This document shows, piece after piece, positions 16,461 through 26,675 of a stretch of DNA of 64,000 bases. Location of the stretch: NCBI GenBank assembly GCA_017429505.1, contig JAFROW010000009.1, positions 39,337 to 103,336 of the forward strand. Reading direction: 5' to 3'. The notes under the pieces are model-generated. The model was not told where the DNA came from. It was given only the letters and a program-made list of their open reading frames with translations, and did not search any database. Numbering within the stretch: the stretch's first letter is position 1; every line of letters begins with the position of its first letter. The position numbers were made by a program, and so were the translations under genes. This DNA is from Clostridia bacterium (GTDB taxonomy: Bacteria; Bacillota; Clostridia; TANB77; CAG-508).

Positions 16461-16760
16461 TTAGTTTAGCCATAGTTTTATTGGCTCATTATTTATTATA
16501 AGTGGCCTACCACTAAATTTACTTTCTAATTCTTTTGCAGGAATATCATTATTCGAAATCATACTTTTTGCAAATTCCATAAGTTCAATTTCATAATCTT
16601 CTCTTGATTTTCCTTTTACAGAATCATGCTTGTACATATAAGTTAATGTATCTTTACAATCACTTATATGGTTATATATTTTTTTCTTGTCTGATGTTTT
16701 TTCATTTATCCAATTTTTCTTTATATTTTGTAAATCTCCATAGTTTATTGTTAATACCAT
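16461..16760 (-). CDS. Small protein of unknown function (99 aa)
   Basis: 99 residues from the ATG at 16760 (GGATGTGATAAT upstream). Helical and charged throughout (KKIYNHISDCKDTLTYMYKH, then YEIELMEFAKSMISNND). No motif is recognised. A short TAGCA-TTT-TGCTA hairpin (16781-16793) sits just upstream of its ribosome binding site. It follows the VirD4 gene after 109 nt. Confidence 0.5.
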   Translation of the reverse strand: MVLTINYGDLQNIKKNWINEKTSDKKKIYNHISDCKDTLTYMYKHDSVKGKSREDYEIELMEFAKSMISNNDIPAKELESKFSGRPLIINNEPIKLWLN

Positions 16761-16869
16761 TATTATCACATCCATTCCTATAGCAAAATGCTATTTCTTT
16801 TCATTTGATAAATTTTGTTTTATCAATCATATCACAGATTTTTACAAATATCAACATCAAAAAATGTTT

Positions 16870-18597
16870 TTAATAATTATAAAAATTCTTTTTAGGTTCA
16901 GGTAAATCAGGTTCAATTATTTCTTCTTTTGCTGTATTTTGTGGTACATTTTTCGCCCATTCAGGATTATATTCATTAATTGGACTATCCTTTAATTTCT
17001 TACAAGCAGGATGATCTGTATATATAACCTTATCCAAAAGTACAGGTTTATTTCCTCTTAAATTTACAATAAGTTTATTTACTGGAAGTCTTAAAATTTC
17101 ATCTTTGTTTATTAAATTTCTTTCTATTGTTGAGACATTTTTTTGACCTAAATCTCCTATATCACCTTCTAGAGAATTTTCTTTTCTTATAGATGTTGTT
17201 TCAACTGTTGCAACTCCTATTAAATCGCAAAAAAATTCTGCTGTAGGAACATCTGTAATTCCCATGCTTATTCTCGTATCACAATTTCCCACTATTTCAT
17301 CAGAAATACCATTTGGATATCTCGAATCTAATTGTGGTTTATTTTGTAGTATTGGAATTAGTCCTATTCCCCTACTTCTAACTGTACTTATTTTTTTATT
17401 GAAATCTGGTATTTGTCCTAAATTTGCAAACTCGTCTAGAAAAAAATACACTTCATTTTCGCATTTTCCATCTGGTCTTGAATCTGCATATCTTACAAGT
17501 TTTATAAATAAAAAAGTATAAAATAAAGATGCAATAAAATCAAACGAAGAATCCATATCAGATGTTATTATATAATATATACATGGCTCTTTTCCAGGTA
17601 AGCAAAGGTCGATATCTGTCTCTGATGTTAGTCTTTGAAGGTCCTCATTTTGAAACATTTGAAGTCTAGTTCCAAGTCCTGTTATTACTGATGCCTTAAT
17701 TGTATCACTACCTGATGCAAATATGTTATAACTCATTCTTGCAGGGCTATCAGATTCAAGTCTTCCAAACTTTTCACTTATTTCCCCTATATCTCCTCCT
17801 GCAACATATTTATATACTTCAGTTAAATTATTTTTATCAGAAATACCTTGTAAAAAATAAAATTCAAATGCCTTTAGTAAATTTTCTTCAGCACGTGGCC
17901 AAAACTCATCTCCACCTTTGTCATGCCTTTGTGTGTTTGATATTATTACATCACTCGATGTTTGAACATCTGTTATTGTTTCATTTTCCCCCAATGGATT
18001 CCATCTATCTGAATGTTTCATATCTTTTAGATTAAGCACCTTTACCGTGTAACCTAAATTTTTAAAGTAACTTGATGTCTTTCTATAAATCTCACCTTTT
18101 GGATCTGTACAAATAATTGATTTTTTATATAATGATAATTCTAGTAAATTAGTAAGAACAAATCCTATTGTTTTCATACTTCCGGAACTTCCGAATACAC
18201 ATATATTTTTATTGAAAAAACTCTCAAATGGGAGTTTTAATGTTTTATTATCATATTTTCCAAGTATGATGCCTGGTTTTTCAAATGATAAAACACTTTC
18301 CATTTCATTTTTAGTCATCCAACTTGCTGTTCCATGTGTTCCATCTTCAGTTTTAAATTTAATGCCTTTATTTTCAATTTTTCTGTATTTGATAACAAGT
18401 AATATATCTCCTATAATAAAAAACGAAATAAGGGCAATTATGAAGCAAATAATGGTATATATTTTTGAATTTAATAGATTGTTTTTATTAAAACATTTTT
18501 CAAGTACATAAAAATAGTTACCTATGTTAAAATCTATAACTATATTTACAGCAAATATAAAAATAATAAAAATATATAGTTTAATTTTTTTAGCCAT
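16870..18597 (-). CDS. virD4: VirD4/TraG-type coupling ATPase
   Basis: 575 residues. Two N-terminal membrane helices (about 7-24 and 47-69) anchor it. The ATPase domain has Walker A GSSGSMKT at 136-143, with Met in place of the usual Gly/Ala before KT, and Walker B YFFLDEFANLGQIPDF. RSRGIGLIPILQNKPQL is the usual sensor region of the family. It couples the relaxosome to the secretion channel in conjugation. The start overlaps the end of the upstream gene by 8 nt, with AAGAGGA as ribosome binding site. Confidence 0.92.
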   Translation of the reverse strand: MAKKIKLYIFIIFIFAVNIVIDFNIGNYFYVLEKCFNKNNLLNSKIYTIICFIIALISFFIIGDILLVIKYRKIENKGIKFKTEDGTHGTASWMTKNEMESVLSFEKPGIILGKYDNKTLKLPFESFFNKNICVFGSSGSMKTIGFVLTNLLELSLYKKSIICTDPKGEIYRKTSSYFKNLGYTVKVLNLKDMKHSDRWNPLGENETITDVQTSSDVIISNTQRHDKGGDEFWPRAEENLLKAFEFYFLQGISDKNNLTEVYKYVAGGDIGEISEKFGRLESDSPARMSYNIFASGSDTIKASVITGLGTRLQMFQNEDLQRLTSETDIDLCLPGKEPCIYYIITSDMDSSFDFIASLFYTFLFIKLVRYADSRPDGKCENEVYFFLDEFANLGQIPDFNKKISTVRSRGIGLIPILQNKPQLDSRYPNGISDEIVGNCDTRISMGITDVPTAEFFCDLIGVATVETTSIRKENSLEGDIGDLGQKNVSTIERNLINKDEILRLPVNKLIVNLRGNKPVLLDKVIYTDHPACKKLKDSPINEYNPEWAKNVPQNTAKEEIIEPDLPEPKKNFYNY

Positions 18598-19504
18598 ACA
18601 AAATCCTCTTTAAATCCACATATTTATCCACATCGATTATGCTATAATTTGCTTTTGGAAGTTCTTTTTTTATTTCATCTTTTAGTTCAATTGGGCATAT
18701 AACATCTGCATTTCTATTCTTATTTACTTCTAAAAATTGTTTTAATCTACTTACTTTTTCTGTGTCATAAAACCAATTAAAGTAAGAAACAAATTTATGT
18801 TTATGATCTGTATAATCACAAAATCTGTATTCAGCAAGTTCGAGTTTAGTCCAATATGTATTTCTTATAACATCACTCCATCTTATGCTATTTATGTACT
18901 GCATTCTTTTTCTATTTTCTTCAGTATCTTTTATAATTAATACTTGATTTTTACCAAAAGTAAAATTATTTTTGTTTAGTTTGACACCTTCTTCTACTAA
19001 AACTATGATATTATCACTAAATTGCTCTTTTTGTATATCATATACAACTGACATTATATATCTATTATCACGATTTTTTGATATATAGTATGTTAAGTAT
19101 TCTATTCCATTTATGTCTAGCATACCAATAAATTTTCTAGATTTTACTGTTATTGTTTCTTTGTCTTTTATAGAAATAGATGGAGTAAATTTTACATTTT
19201 CACTTTTATTGTAATATGACCCTACATTGCTTATACACAAAAGCCTTGGTATATATTTTGTATTTCTATTTATTGGATTATATTCGTATCCATATGTTTT
19301 AATAAAACTTATTCCCATTTCACCTAGCATAAGTGTTAATCTATTTCTTTTTAAATATCCACTTTCAACTAACCTTGTAATTCTTTTTCTATAATATTTA
19401 TTTGTACTGAAAAAATACTTTGCATCATTTACTGATATATACTGATATATTGCAATAAATTTCAACAAAGATATTTCCTCTGCATTTTTTGGAAAATAAT
19501 TCAA
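18590..19504 (-). CDS. Winged-helix protein upstream of VirD4 (replication-relaxation-like)
   Basis: 304 residues from a TTG at 19504 (GGGGGTGATTGT upstream). The N-terminus is a wHTH (LLKFIAIYQYISVNDAKYFF, then YRKRITRLVESGYLKRNR), as in the replication-relaxation family of Gram-positive elements. The rest is an alpha/beta domain rich in Tyr, with YTDHKHKFVSYFNWFYD near 230. No classical relaxase three-histidine motif is visible. Because the element lacks any other relaxase candidate, this gene, lying between VirD4 and a GC-richer intergenic stretch, is the best suspect for an oriT-binding function. Confidence 0.55.
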   Translation of the reverse strand: MNYFPKNAEEISLLKFIAIYQYISVNDAKYFFSTNKYYRKRITRLVESGYLKRNRLTLMLGEMGISFIKTYGYEYNPINRNTKYIPRLLCISNVGSYYNKSENVKFTPSISIKDKETITVKSRKFIGMLDINGIEYLTYYISKNRDNRYIMSVVYDIQKEQFSDNIIVLVEEGVKLNKNNFTFGKNQVLIIKDTEENRKRMQYINSIRWSDVIRNTYWTKLELAEYRFCDYTDHKHKFVSYFNWFYDTEKVSRLKQFLEVNKNRNADVICPIELKDEIKKELPKANYSIIDVDKYVDLKRILYG

Positions 19505-19674
19505 ACAATCACCCCCTAAAACATTTTAAATTTTTCTTAAATAGATTGTGGCAGAAATGCGACAGTTTCACAGCCGCCTTCCTACCTATGATGGATTTTG
19601 GAGCACGGACATTTAAAAAATTCATATATTTCAATACTTTCAATTTTCAACACTGTCGAATTTTTTAAAATTTT
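19505..19674. other. GC-richer noncoding stretch, candidate oriT
   Basis: 170 nt without a gene. The centre (about 19555-19620) is clearly richer in G+C than its surroundings and includes CAGCCGCC and GAGCACGGAC. A 7-bp inverted repeat CGACAGT/ACTGTCG spans 19560-19566 and 19652-19658. It lies directly upstream of the replication-relaxation-like and VirD4 genes, a usual place for a transfer origin. A nick site cannot be recognised, so this is inference. Confidence 0.35.
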
Positions 19675-20283
19675 CTAATTTATTTTTTCTCTACTATTGG
19701 ATACAAATTTTGATAAGAATTTTTCTATTTCTTTGCTATTAAAAACATAAACTTCTGTATGTGGAATATCCGAATATTCTCCCTTAGCTGCATAAAACAT
19801 TTTAGATATGTTATCATCTTTTATTACTTCTGACATTATCAATGCATCAGATATTGGCTTTATATATTTGTTGTCAATATCCCAACCTGATATGTTATCA
19901 CACACCTTGATATAAATAAAAACTTCATCTCCAAAAGAAAAAGCATAAGGTTTAGTTACCTCTGCCACATTTAAAAGTATTCTTTTTTGTGTTTGTGTTT
20001 TTAAATTTTTATATGTTGGTAAAACATCAGGTATGTATATTTGTAATACCCCATCATCAAAATATGCTGAATAATAATTATCAATTGTTTTTATTTTTTC
20101 GTAATCAAATTCAGCATTTTTATTATATGTCTTAATTTCTGATAAAATATTATATCTTGTTTTTTCAAATTTTTTCAAAAAACTCTCTATTTGAAAATCT
20201 GTTATACTTACATTTGATACTATTGAATCAACACTTTCTTTTAACTCTAAAAAATTTTTCTTTAATCTATTATTTATAATCAT
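19675..20283 (-). CDS. RusA-like Holliday-junction resolvase
   Basis: 202 residues. The C-terminal half carries the RusA pattern SGWDIDNKYIKPISDALI with acidic residues at 135, 137 and 146 and a further pair DD at 156-157 (VIKDDNI), matching the catalytic aspartates of RusA-family endonucleases. The N-terminal 60 residues are an extra helical region absent from phage RusA. It would resolve branched intermediates during element replication or integration. Ribosome binding site AAAGG adjoins the conserved hairpin at 20299-20333. Confidence 0.65.
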   Translation of the reverse strand: MIINNRLKKNFLELKESVDSIVSNVSITDFQIESFLKKFEKTRYNILSEIKTYNKNAEFDYEKIKTIDNYYSAYFDDGVLQIYIPDVLPTYKNLKTQTQKRILLNVAEVTKPYAFSFGDEVFIYIKVCDNISGWDIDNKYIKPISDALIMSEVIKDDNISKMFYAAKGEYSDIPHTEVYVFNSKEIEKFLSKFVSNSREKIN

Positions 20284-20298
20284 TGTAATAAATCCTTT

Positions 20299-20333
20299 CT
20301 TTAGAATATTTTTTGAAGGGAAATACTATAAAG
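20299..20333 (-). promoter_or_regulatory. CCCUUCAAA-loop hairpin before the RusA-like gene
   Basis: CTTTA (20299-20303) pairs with TAAAG (20329-20333), with a second AT-rich stem inside. On the transcript the loop is CCCUUCAAA (20312-20320). The stem ends directly against the AAAGG ribosome binding site. Confidence 0.6.
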
Positions 20334-20343
20334 AAAGCACTTA

Positions 20344-20619
20344 CTATTTTGCTCCATTTATAAATTCTTCATATGCTCCAAATATCTTCTCTGTTAGTTC
20401 TGTTCTAACCTCTGAATTTAGGGGATGACATATATCTCTATATGTCTTTTCTTCTGACCTTAATTTTCTCGCTGGCATAGACAAAAATCTATGACCATTT
20501 TCTCTTTCTACTAGTGCAATACCTCTAATAATAAATACTCCATTTAAAACAATATTTGCATAAGCAACAACTGGCCCTCTATTATAAGCCTTAAAAATTT
20601 TAATATCTGTAATATCCAT
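20344..20619 (-). CDS. spoVG: SpoVG-family nucleic-acid-binding regulator
   Basis: 91 residues with the SpoVG start MDITDIKIFK, the central VLNGVFIIRGIALVE, and the signature LSMPARKLRSEE followed by DICHPLNSEVR. SpoVG proteins bind DNA and RNA and affect septation and virulence genes in Firmicutes. Here it is an element-borne copy; the ribosome binding site GGAGG is partly inside the stem of the hairpin at 20630-20672, so it may be translationally controlled, perhaps by itself. Confidence 0.9.
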   Translation of the reverse strand: MDITDIKIFKAYNRGPVVAYANIVLNGVFIIRGIALVERENGHRFLSMPARKLRSEEKTYRDICHPLNSEVRTELTEKIFGAYEEFINGAK

Positions 20620-20629
20620 AATTACATCC

Positions 20630-20672
20630 TCCTATAAATTAAATTTTTTGAAGGGATTTTCTATTTATAGGA
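20630..20672 (-). promoter_or_regulatory. CCCUUCAAA-loop hairpin sequestering the spoVG ribosome binding site
   Basis: TCCTATAAAT (20630-20639) pairs perfectly with ATTTATAGGA (20663-20672). The loop on the transcript contains CCCUUCAAA (20647-20655). The 3' arm includes the AGGA of the spoVG ribosome binding site, so the folded form should hinder initiation. Confidence 0.65.
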
Positions 20673-23600
20673 CTATTTTTTTCTCTTTAAATAAATTATT
20701 CCCGCAGTCATTAAGATAACTGATATAATTGCTATTGCAATTAATGCAACCATACTAAATGTTATTCCAGTATGTACATCAGGAATTTTTTCATTTTCAA
20801 ATTCAAATTTATATGCAAAATCTTCATCTGCTGTTATTTCTTTATTATTTACAAATACTCCTTTATCATTAATTTTTATCTTAACAACTTTATCAGATAA
20901 TTTGTAATTTTTAGGACTAGAGATTTCTTTTGCATAGAATGTTCCATATCTTAAATCTTCAAATGTTACTGTACCTTCTCTTTTGTTTGAATCTACCATT
21001 TGAATTAATTTTGTACATTCCTTATCTTCATATAATCCAAATGTAAATTTAGATTTTATTATTTCTTTAGTATCTTTATCTATTTTTACAAGTGTTATAT
21101 CTGTTAAAATAGGTTTATCTTTCATTTCTATTTTTTGGTCTTGTTTATCATTAGAAACCGTAAATGTAATTGATTCTGCTACTTCGTATCCGGTATGGGC
21201 ATGTAGTTTCAATTAATGTATAGGTATGATTTTCTTCTAAGTTACTTGTATAATGTGGAGTGTCTGTACTTACCCATTCCTCAACTATATTGCCATCTTC
21301 ATCAACGATTTTTAAATTTGCTCCCGGAAGTTCTTCACCTGTTGTAATATCTGTTTTAGATATTATAACTACTTTATCTACCATAGTTACTTTTTGTATT
21401 TCATAGGTATCTAAAACTTCAAATTCGACATCTGTTGCTTTTACAAAATTATCAGGTGCAATTTCTTCTCTTAATATGAATTTACCAGGTTTTAAGCCTT
21501 CTATTAAATGAGTTTTATCTTTTTGAGATACCCATTCATCAATCAAAGTACCTTCGCTATCATAGACTTGAAGTTTAGCCCCCTCAAGTTCTCCATCTCC
21601 TGTTATTGTTGTTTTAGAAAACTCTGTTATTGTAGTTTGATTTTCAATATTAAGATTTACATTTATATTTTTTGTAGTGTTATCCTCTTGTGTAAATATA
21701 ACATCATATTCTTTTGTATCTAATGCTGCTCCATCTATTGTTTTTAATTCTTTTAAGAAATAAGTACCAAGATGTAGGTTTTCAATAGATAATTTTCCAT
21801 CTTTATCTAGGTTATATTCTCCAATTTTTGTTCCTTTTTGATATATTATTTCTCCATCTGCAGGATCTAAAATATCATCTCTTGCATAAAGTCCAAATGA
21901 AATTTTAGTATAATCAATATCTTTAATTAGTGTTGTATCAACATTTTGTCTTAATTTAACTGTTTTTGTTATATTTAAATTTCCTTTTGCCTCTTCATTT
22001 CCTACTGTAACAGTTATATGTGCATCATAGTCATCATCATACTCAATGTCTTTTACATCATTATTTAATTCAAATATAACATCTTTTTCAAGTTTTATAT
22101 ATTTGTCTGGAACTTTGATTTCATCTATTTTATATTTTCCAGCTGCAAGTTTTGTTTCAGTAGATGCTACTCCATTTTCATCTGTAGTCCAATTATCTAC
22201 ATATTTATTTCCTACTTTGCATTTTACTTTTTCCCATTCATTATTATCATTTTGTTTATATAGTGAAAATGTTGCATTTGAAAATGTTATTGTTTTTCCT
22301 GTTTCACTATCTATTTTTATAATTTTTAAATAACTTTCAAAAGGTGTGTCATTTTCCACAAATTCTTTTATTGGAGTATCTGAATCTTCATCTATTGTAA
22401 CCTTAAACTCTTCTACAGTATTTATTTCTGGACTAGGAGTAAATGTCTCATTTACTACATATTTTCCATATGCAAGTAAACTAGAAACTCCATGGCCATT
22501 ACTTCCTGTCTTAAATACTGAATATTCATCTTCAGCAAATTCTGAAAGATGTTTTTGTGCTTCTTTAAATGAACCATATTTTTTTACATATCTTTCAAGT
22601 ATTGCAGTAAACTCTGCACCTTCTATTACTTTTGCTGTATTATTTTTTATAGATGAGATTTTAATAACCTCGAATTTTGCCTTTTGAACTCTATCATTTT
22701 CTTTTGCATTAAATGTTACAACATCTGTAGCACTGTCTTTGTATTGTAAATTATAAATGTGCTTTTCAGTATCAAGAACATAACCTGTTCCTGCTTTTGT
22801 CTCTTTCGAATAATACATACCTATAGGAATTTGTGAAATTTTACTACCACTTGCAACAAGATTAGCCTTTGTTGATGTATTTGTTACTTTTGCAGTAGCA
22901 ATTCCCTTTTTATCAAATGTATAAGTTCCAAGTTCATCATCTTTTGAAAAATACTTTATAGTCCTGTTTACATTGTAAATATCTTCATTAGCATATAAAG
23001 TGTATACTGTTCCTTCTATAGTTGCATCTCCATGATGATACTCTCCATCAAATCTTGCACTATTTCCAGTATCGACATCTTCTTTTACAATTGAAATTTC
23101 TCCAGTTGGCTCTTTATTTACAACATCTTTTATTTCTAAAACAACCACAGGTGTATTTTGATTTTTATATTCTAAATTTGCTGTATATGTTGTGTTATTT
23201 AATAAAAATCCGATTTGGTGCAACACTTTCATATACTAGGTACTTTCCAAGATGCATATTATCTAGTGTTGCAATTCCTGTTGTTTCATTAGATGTAATT
23301 GTTGCAACTATATCTCCTGCACTATAATATTTTGTTTTGCCTGATGCACTTTTTATATCTTCTGCTGCTTTTACCTTAAATTGAGCCCCACCTATTTTTG
23401 CTCCATTAGAATCAACCTTATATATTAAAAGTTTTCCAGTAGGCTCATTATTTTTAAATGAAACAGTTGAAGTTTCTCCATTTGTTATTGTTACTTTTTT
23501 TACTGTGTTATCTAATAAATATCCAGGTGCAGCCTTGATTTCCTTTATGTATATATCTCCTGTAGAAAGTCCATCAAATAAGATTTCTCCTTTTTCGTCA

Positions 23601-24625
23601 GTTGTTGCAGTTGCAATTTTTTCTGTACATGCCTCATCTTCAAATATTCTAAATTGACATCCTGCAAGTGGCATATCATTTGAATCTGTTTTCTTTAATA
23701 ATAATTCTCCACTTTCAATTCCTATATTAAAAGTAAAAGATTCAGGATCAACATAGTTTGAGAATAATAGATTTTGTATTGAACCTTTAGAAAAGTGAAA
23801 ATATAAATATGTAGACATTTTAGTAGAGTCAAATTTATCTCCATTAGGTAATAACTGATATATGTCATATTTATATGATTTAAATTTAACTGTTGTTGCA
23901 TCTGTATTTTCTGAAACTGTAACTACTAAATCATTACTTCCCTTTTCGTGAGCAAATGTAACTCCACTCACTCTTTGAGAAAATGCAGGATATGTTTCTA
24001 AAACACTGTTTTTATCAGTATATGTTTTTGTTTCTCCGAGTTCTATTTGTTTAGTTTTACCATCAAAAGAAATTCCTTTTCCATGATATTTATCATAATT
24101 TTCTTGTGTTTTCTCTAACCAATCAGAATATATAGATGATGACATATATGTTGATTTCCAACTACCTCTTGAAGGTGCTCCATAATCTGAGTTTATATTG
24201 TTTTTTATATACTCCCATACATACTGTTGTGTTGCACATGCTGCTTTCTTTGCAGCAGTAGAATCAGGAAGATCAGTACCATATTTCATAACATATCCAA
24301 AATAAATCATCTCGCATATTTTCTTGTATGATTTCCTATCTTCTTTTAATTCAACTTTAAATTCATCATCATATTCATAAGTTCCTCCACCTGGAGAAGT
24401 TTCTCCATATTGTGCACAAAATACTAAATATGTTTTTGAATCATATTTTGCATAATGTAGTTCATGTCCATAGTCACTTAAACTACCTGAAACAACTCCA
24501 AACTTTGCATCATCATCAATTTCTGTTATGTATTTAGCAAATACAGATATTGGCATCATTCCAAGTATTGTAACAATTAGCATTAAAACTGCTAATAGTT
24601 TTGTAAAAATTTTCTTTTTTACCAT
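20673..24625 (-). CDS. SpaA/Cna-B repeat adhesin read through two +1 shifts at CGG
   Basis: Three frames combine into about 1316 residues. It has a signal peptide (ends VFA-K), a thioester-type N-terminal domain (YLVFCAQYGETSPGGGTYEY region, 65-180), about nine Cna-B/SpaA repeats, and a C-terminal membrane helix with LKRKK. An LPxTG-like site is not obvious, but the sortase gene follows one gene later. In-frame CGG codons stand at 23210-23212 (AAT CGG ATT) and 21190-21192 (TAC CGG ATA). Skipping the C yields NGFLL and YGYEV, precisely the conserved glycine of the AP-x-GY/F repeat motif. The total of 3953 nt is divisible by three only after removing two bases. Confidence 0.75.
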
Positions 24626-24644
24626 TTTAAAATCTCTCCTTCCT

Positions 24645-24670
24645 TAAAAAAAGAACTCTTTCGAGTTCTA
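24645..24670 (-). terminator. Intrinsic terminator before the adhesin
   Basis: AGAACTC-GAAA-GAGTTCT followed by seven T residues on the minus strand, 20 nt upstream of the adhesin start. The adhesin therefore probably needs read-through or its own weak promoter. Confidence 0.75.
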
Positions 24671-24676
24671 TATAAA

Positions 24677-25429
24677 TCACTTTTTTTCTTCTAGCATATA
24701 ATAATATTGATTGCAAAAACATTGATATACTCCATATCTAACTGTTTCATAATCTTTTTCTTTCATCATCTTTTTGCATGCTTCCCAAGCCTCATCCCAA
24801 GTATTATAATAACCATACTCATTTTTTCCGTCTCCATCCATATGATGAGTTCCACCGTCTATGCACCAATAAGGTTTTTTAGTTTCTGTTTTATTTTCTT
24901 CTTTAGTTGATTTTTCATTTGTACTTTTATTAGTACTTTTAGAAGTCGATGTATTTTTACTTTCATTTGATTTCTTGCTTGTTGTAGTTTCTTTTTTAGT
25001 TGTTTTTTTATTAGATGTATTTGAACTTGTTGCATTCTTTTTTACTGTAGAATTTTTTGTTGATGTTTTTGCACTAGATTTTGTATTTGTTTTACTGCTA
25101 GAAGTTTTGTTTTCTTCTTTTGTACTTTTACTAATTTCTTTAGTTTCTTTTTTAGTTTCTTTTTGTGTATCATTTTTAGTTTCTTCTTTGGTTTCTTTTT
25201 TTATTTCAGTAGATTCTTCTTTGGTGTTTTTTTCTTTCTTTTCCTCTGGTACAATGTTTTCTTCTTCATTTGTTTTTGGTATTTCATCTTTCGTATCTTC
25301 TACTATAATTTCTGCAACTGTATTTCGTGTTTCTGTATCTTTCTTTTTTTCCCTTATAAATAATTCTGTAATTACTGTTACAGCAATTAAAAATAGAATT
25401 AAAATTGATATAATTAATTTCTTTTTCAT
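24677..25429 (-). CDS. Membrane-anchored protein with Lys/Thr/Ser stalk and Cys-rich C-terminal domain
   Basis: 250 residues from the ATG at 25429 (AGGAGGTTG upstream). One N-terminal transmembrane helix (5-22) is followed by about 150 residues made almost only of K, T, S, E and N, a long disordered stalk across the wall. The C-terminal 60 residues form a compact domain with YWCIDGGTHHMDGDG and VYQCFCNQYYYML (three Cys). Lies between the adhesin and sortase genes. Function unknown; perhaps a surface component of the transfer apparatus. Confidence 0.65.
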   Translation of the reverse strand: MKKKLIISILILFLIAVTVITELFIREKKKDTETRNTVAEIIVEDTKDEIPKTNEEENIVPEEKKEKNTKEESTEIKKETKEETKNDTQKETKKETKEISKSTKEENKTSSSKTNTKSSAKTSTKNSTVKKNATSSNTSNKKTTKKETTTSKKSNESKNTSTSKSTNKSTNEKSTKEENKTETKKPYWCIDGGTHHMDGDGKNEYGYYNTWDEAWEACKKMMKEKDYETVRYGVYQCFCNQYYYMLEEKK

Positions 25430-25558
25430 AGCAATCAACCTCCTAAAAAATTTTTAAAGGAATATATCACCTTTTTTTCAATTTTACAATGGTGAAGTAA
25501 AAAAATATTTAAAAAAATTATTGCTATTATTAAAGAAATAATTACAAACTACTTTTGC

Positions 25559-26272
25559 CTATTCAATACTTGCTATAATATAATATCTTTCTTCTGTTAC
25601 TCTTTTTCTATTATTTAAGTATGAACAAGTTGATAATTTTACTATTTTTTCTACATTTTCTGTTTCTACTTTAAATTTACTTTTTGATTTATAATAGTCT
25701 ATTTGTGCATTAAAATTTAATAAATTCAAATTTTCCTTTTCGCTAAATACATTTGTTGAATATGCACTAAAAACTCTTGCCTTGTATGTTTTTTCTGGTG
25801 TATAAATAAAAAATTCTAAATGTTTGTCAAAAAAATCTTTTTCAAGATATTTGGATAGTTCTGAGAACATTATTCCATTTAATCTGTTATGTCCATATAT
25901 TACTGTTTCATTACTTTCACATAAATTATTATCAAGTATAAATATAGATCCGTTTGCATTATATGTTTTGTTATATGAATGATTTAAGTAAAAAGTATTT
26001 TCATCTTTTAAAATAGGATAATCAATTTTTGTGCCATCTATTTTTATCCATCCAACAATATCAGGATTTTTCTTTTTTAAATTCTCCCAATTAATTGTTG
26101 GCTTTTTCTCATCTTCTACATCTGCATCTCTCTTTAATAGTTCAATATCTTCGTTTACTTCTTGATATTCGCAGTATTCATTTAAAATTTTTATCATTGA
26201 TAGAATAAATATGAAAAAGAAAAATATTATCAAGAATATTATTAAAAACTTTCTTTTTTGTATGTTAATCAC
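25559..26272 (-). CDS. srtB: Class B sortase
   Basis: 237 residues, probably from a GTG at 26272. An N-terminal membrane helix (8-27) precedes the catalytic domain: NPDIVGWIKIDGTKIDYPIL, the histidine motif TVIYGHNRLNGIMF, the cysteine motif VKLSTCSY near 216, and the arginine in TEERYYIIAS. This is the class B layout. It should anchor the neighbouring adhesin or pilin-like proteins to the wall. The upstream gene is separated by about 30 nt, so it is part of the transfer operon. Confidence 0.88.
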   Translation of the reverse strand: MINIQKRKFLIIFLIIFFFFIFILSMIKILNEYCEYQEVNEDIELLKRDADVEDEKKPTINWENLKKKNPDIVGWIKIDGTKIDYPILKDENTFYLNHSYNKTYNANGSIFILDNNLCESNETVIYGHNRLNGIMFSELSKYLEKDFFDKHLEFFIYTPEKTYKARVFSAYSTNVFSEKENLNLLNFNAQIDYYKSKSKFKVETENVEKIVKLSTCSYLNNRKRVTEERYYIIASIE

Positions 26273-26303
26273 CTACTTTCTTGTAAAATAAAAAGAACTA
26301 GAT

Positions 26304-26672
26304 TTATTCTAATTCTAAATATTCTTTTATATATTTTGAAATACTAGAAAACATACTTGGATTAGTTATCTTATCTGTTATATCTTTTAAATCAAACGGA
26401 TCAAATACAATATCATAAATGCCAAGCATTAAAGCATCTTTTAATTCTTTTACTTGGTCATTTTCTAAAATTAAGATAACTTGTATATTTTTCTCTCTTA
26501 CTTTAAGCATAAAATCTTTAAATTCATACTTGTTAGGTTGAAGTGTTGCAATTAATGTTGTTGCTTCATTTTCTTGTAATATATAATCTGGATAATAAAC
26601 TATTCTGCTATCTTCAATTTTCTTATTTAAATCTCTATCTAATTGCTCATTATCCGTAAAAATTAGTACCAT
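26304..26672 (-). CDS. Receiver-like protein without phosphoacceptor pattern
   Basis: 122 residues with a Rossmann/receiver-like order: MVLIFTDNEQLDRDL, YEFKDFMLKVREKNIQVILI and LMLGIYDIVFDPFDL, a pattern close to the pseudo-receiver domains of ParA/CpaE-like proteins. No linked ATPase domain is present. The start ATG is four bases from the end of the M23 gene. Role in the transfer apparatus is unknown. Confidence 0.55.
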   Translation of the reverse strand: MVLIFTDNEQLDRDLNKKIEDSRIVYYPDYILQENEATTLIATLQPNKYEFKDFMLKVREKNIQVILILENDQVKELKDALMLGIYDIVFDPFDLKDITDKITNPSMFSSISKYIKEYLELE

Positions 26673-26675
26673 CTA

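Noticed and set aside
24975-25457. Plus-strand open frame opposite the Lys/Thr-rich stalk
   Set aside because: A shadow of the repetitive stalk coding sequence; product would be an implausible Phe/Val/Ser polymer.
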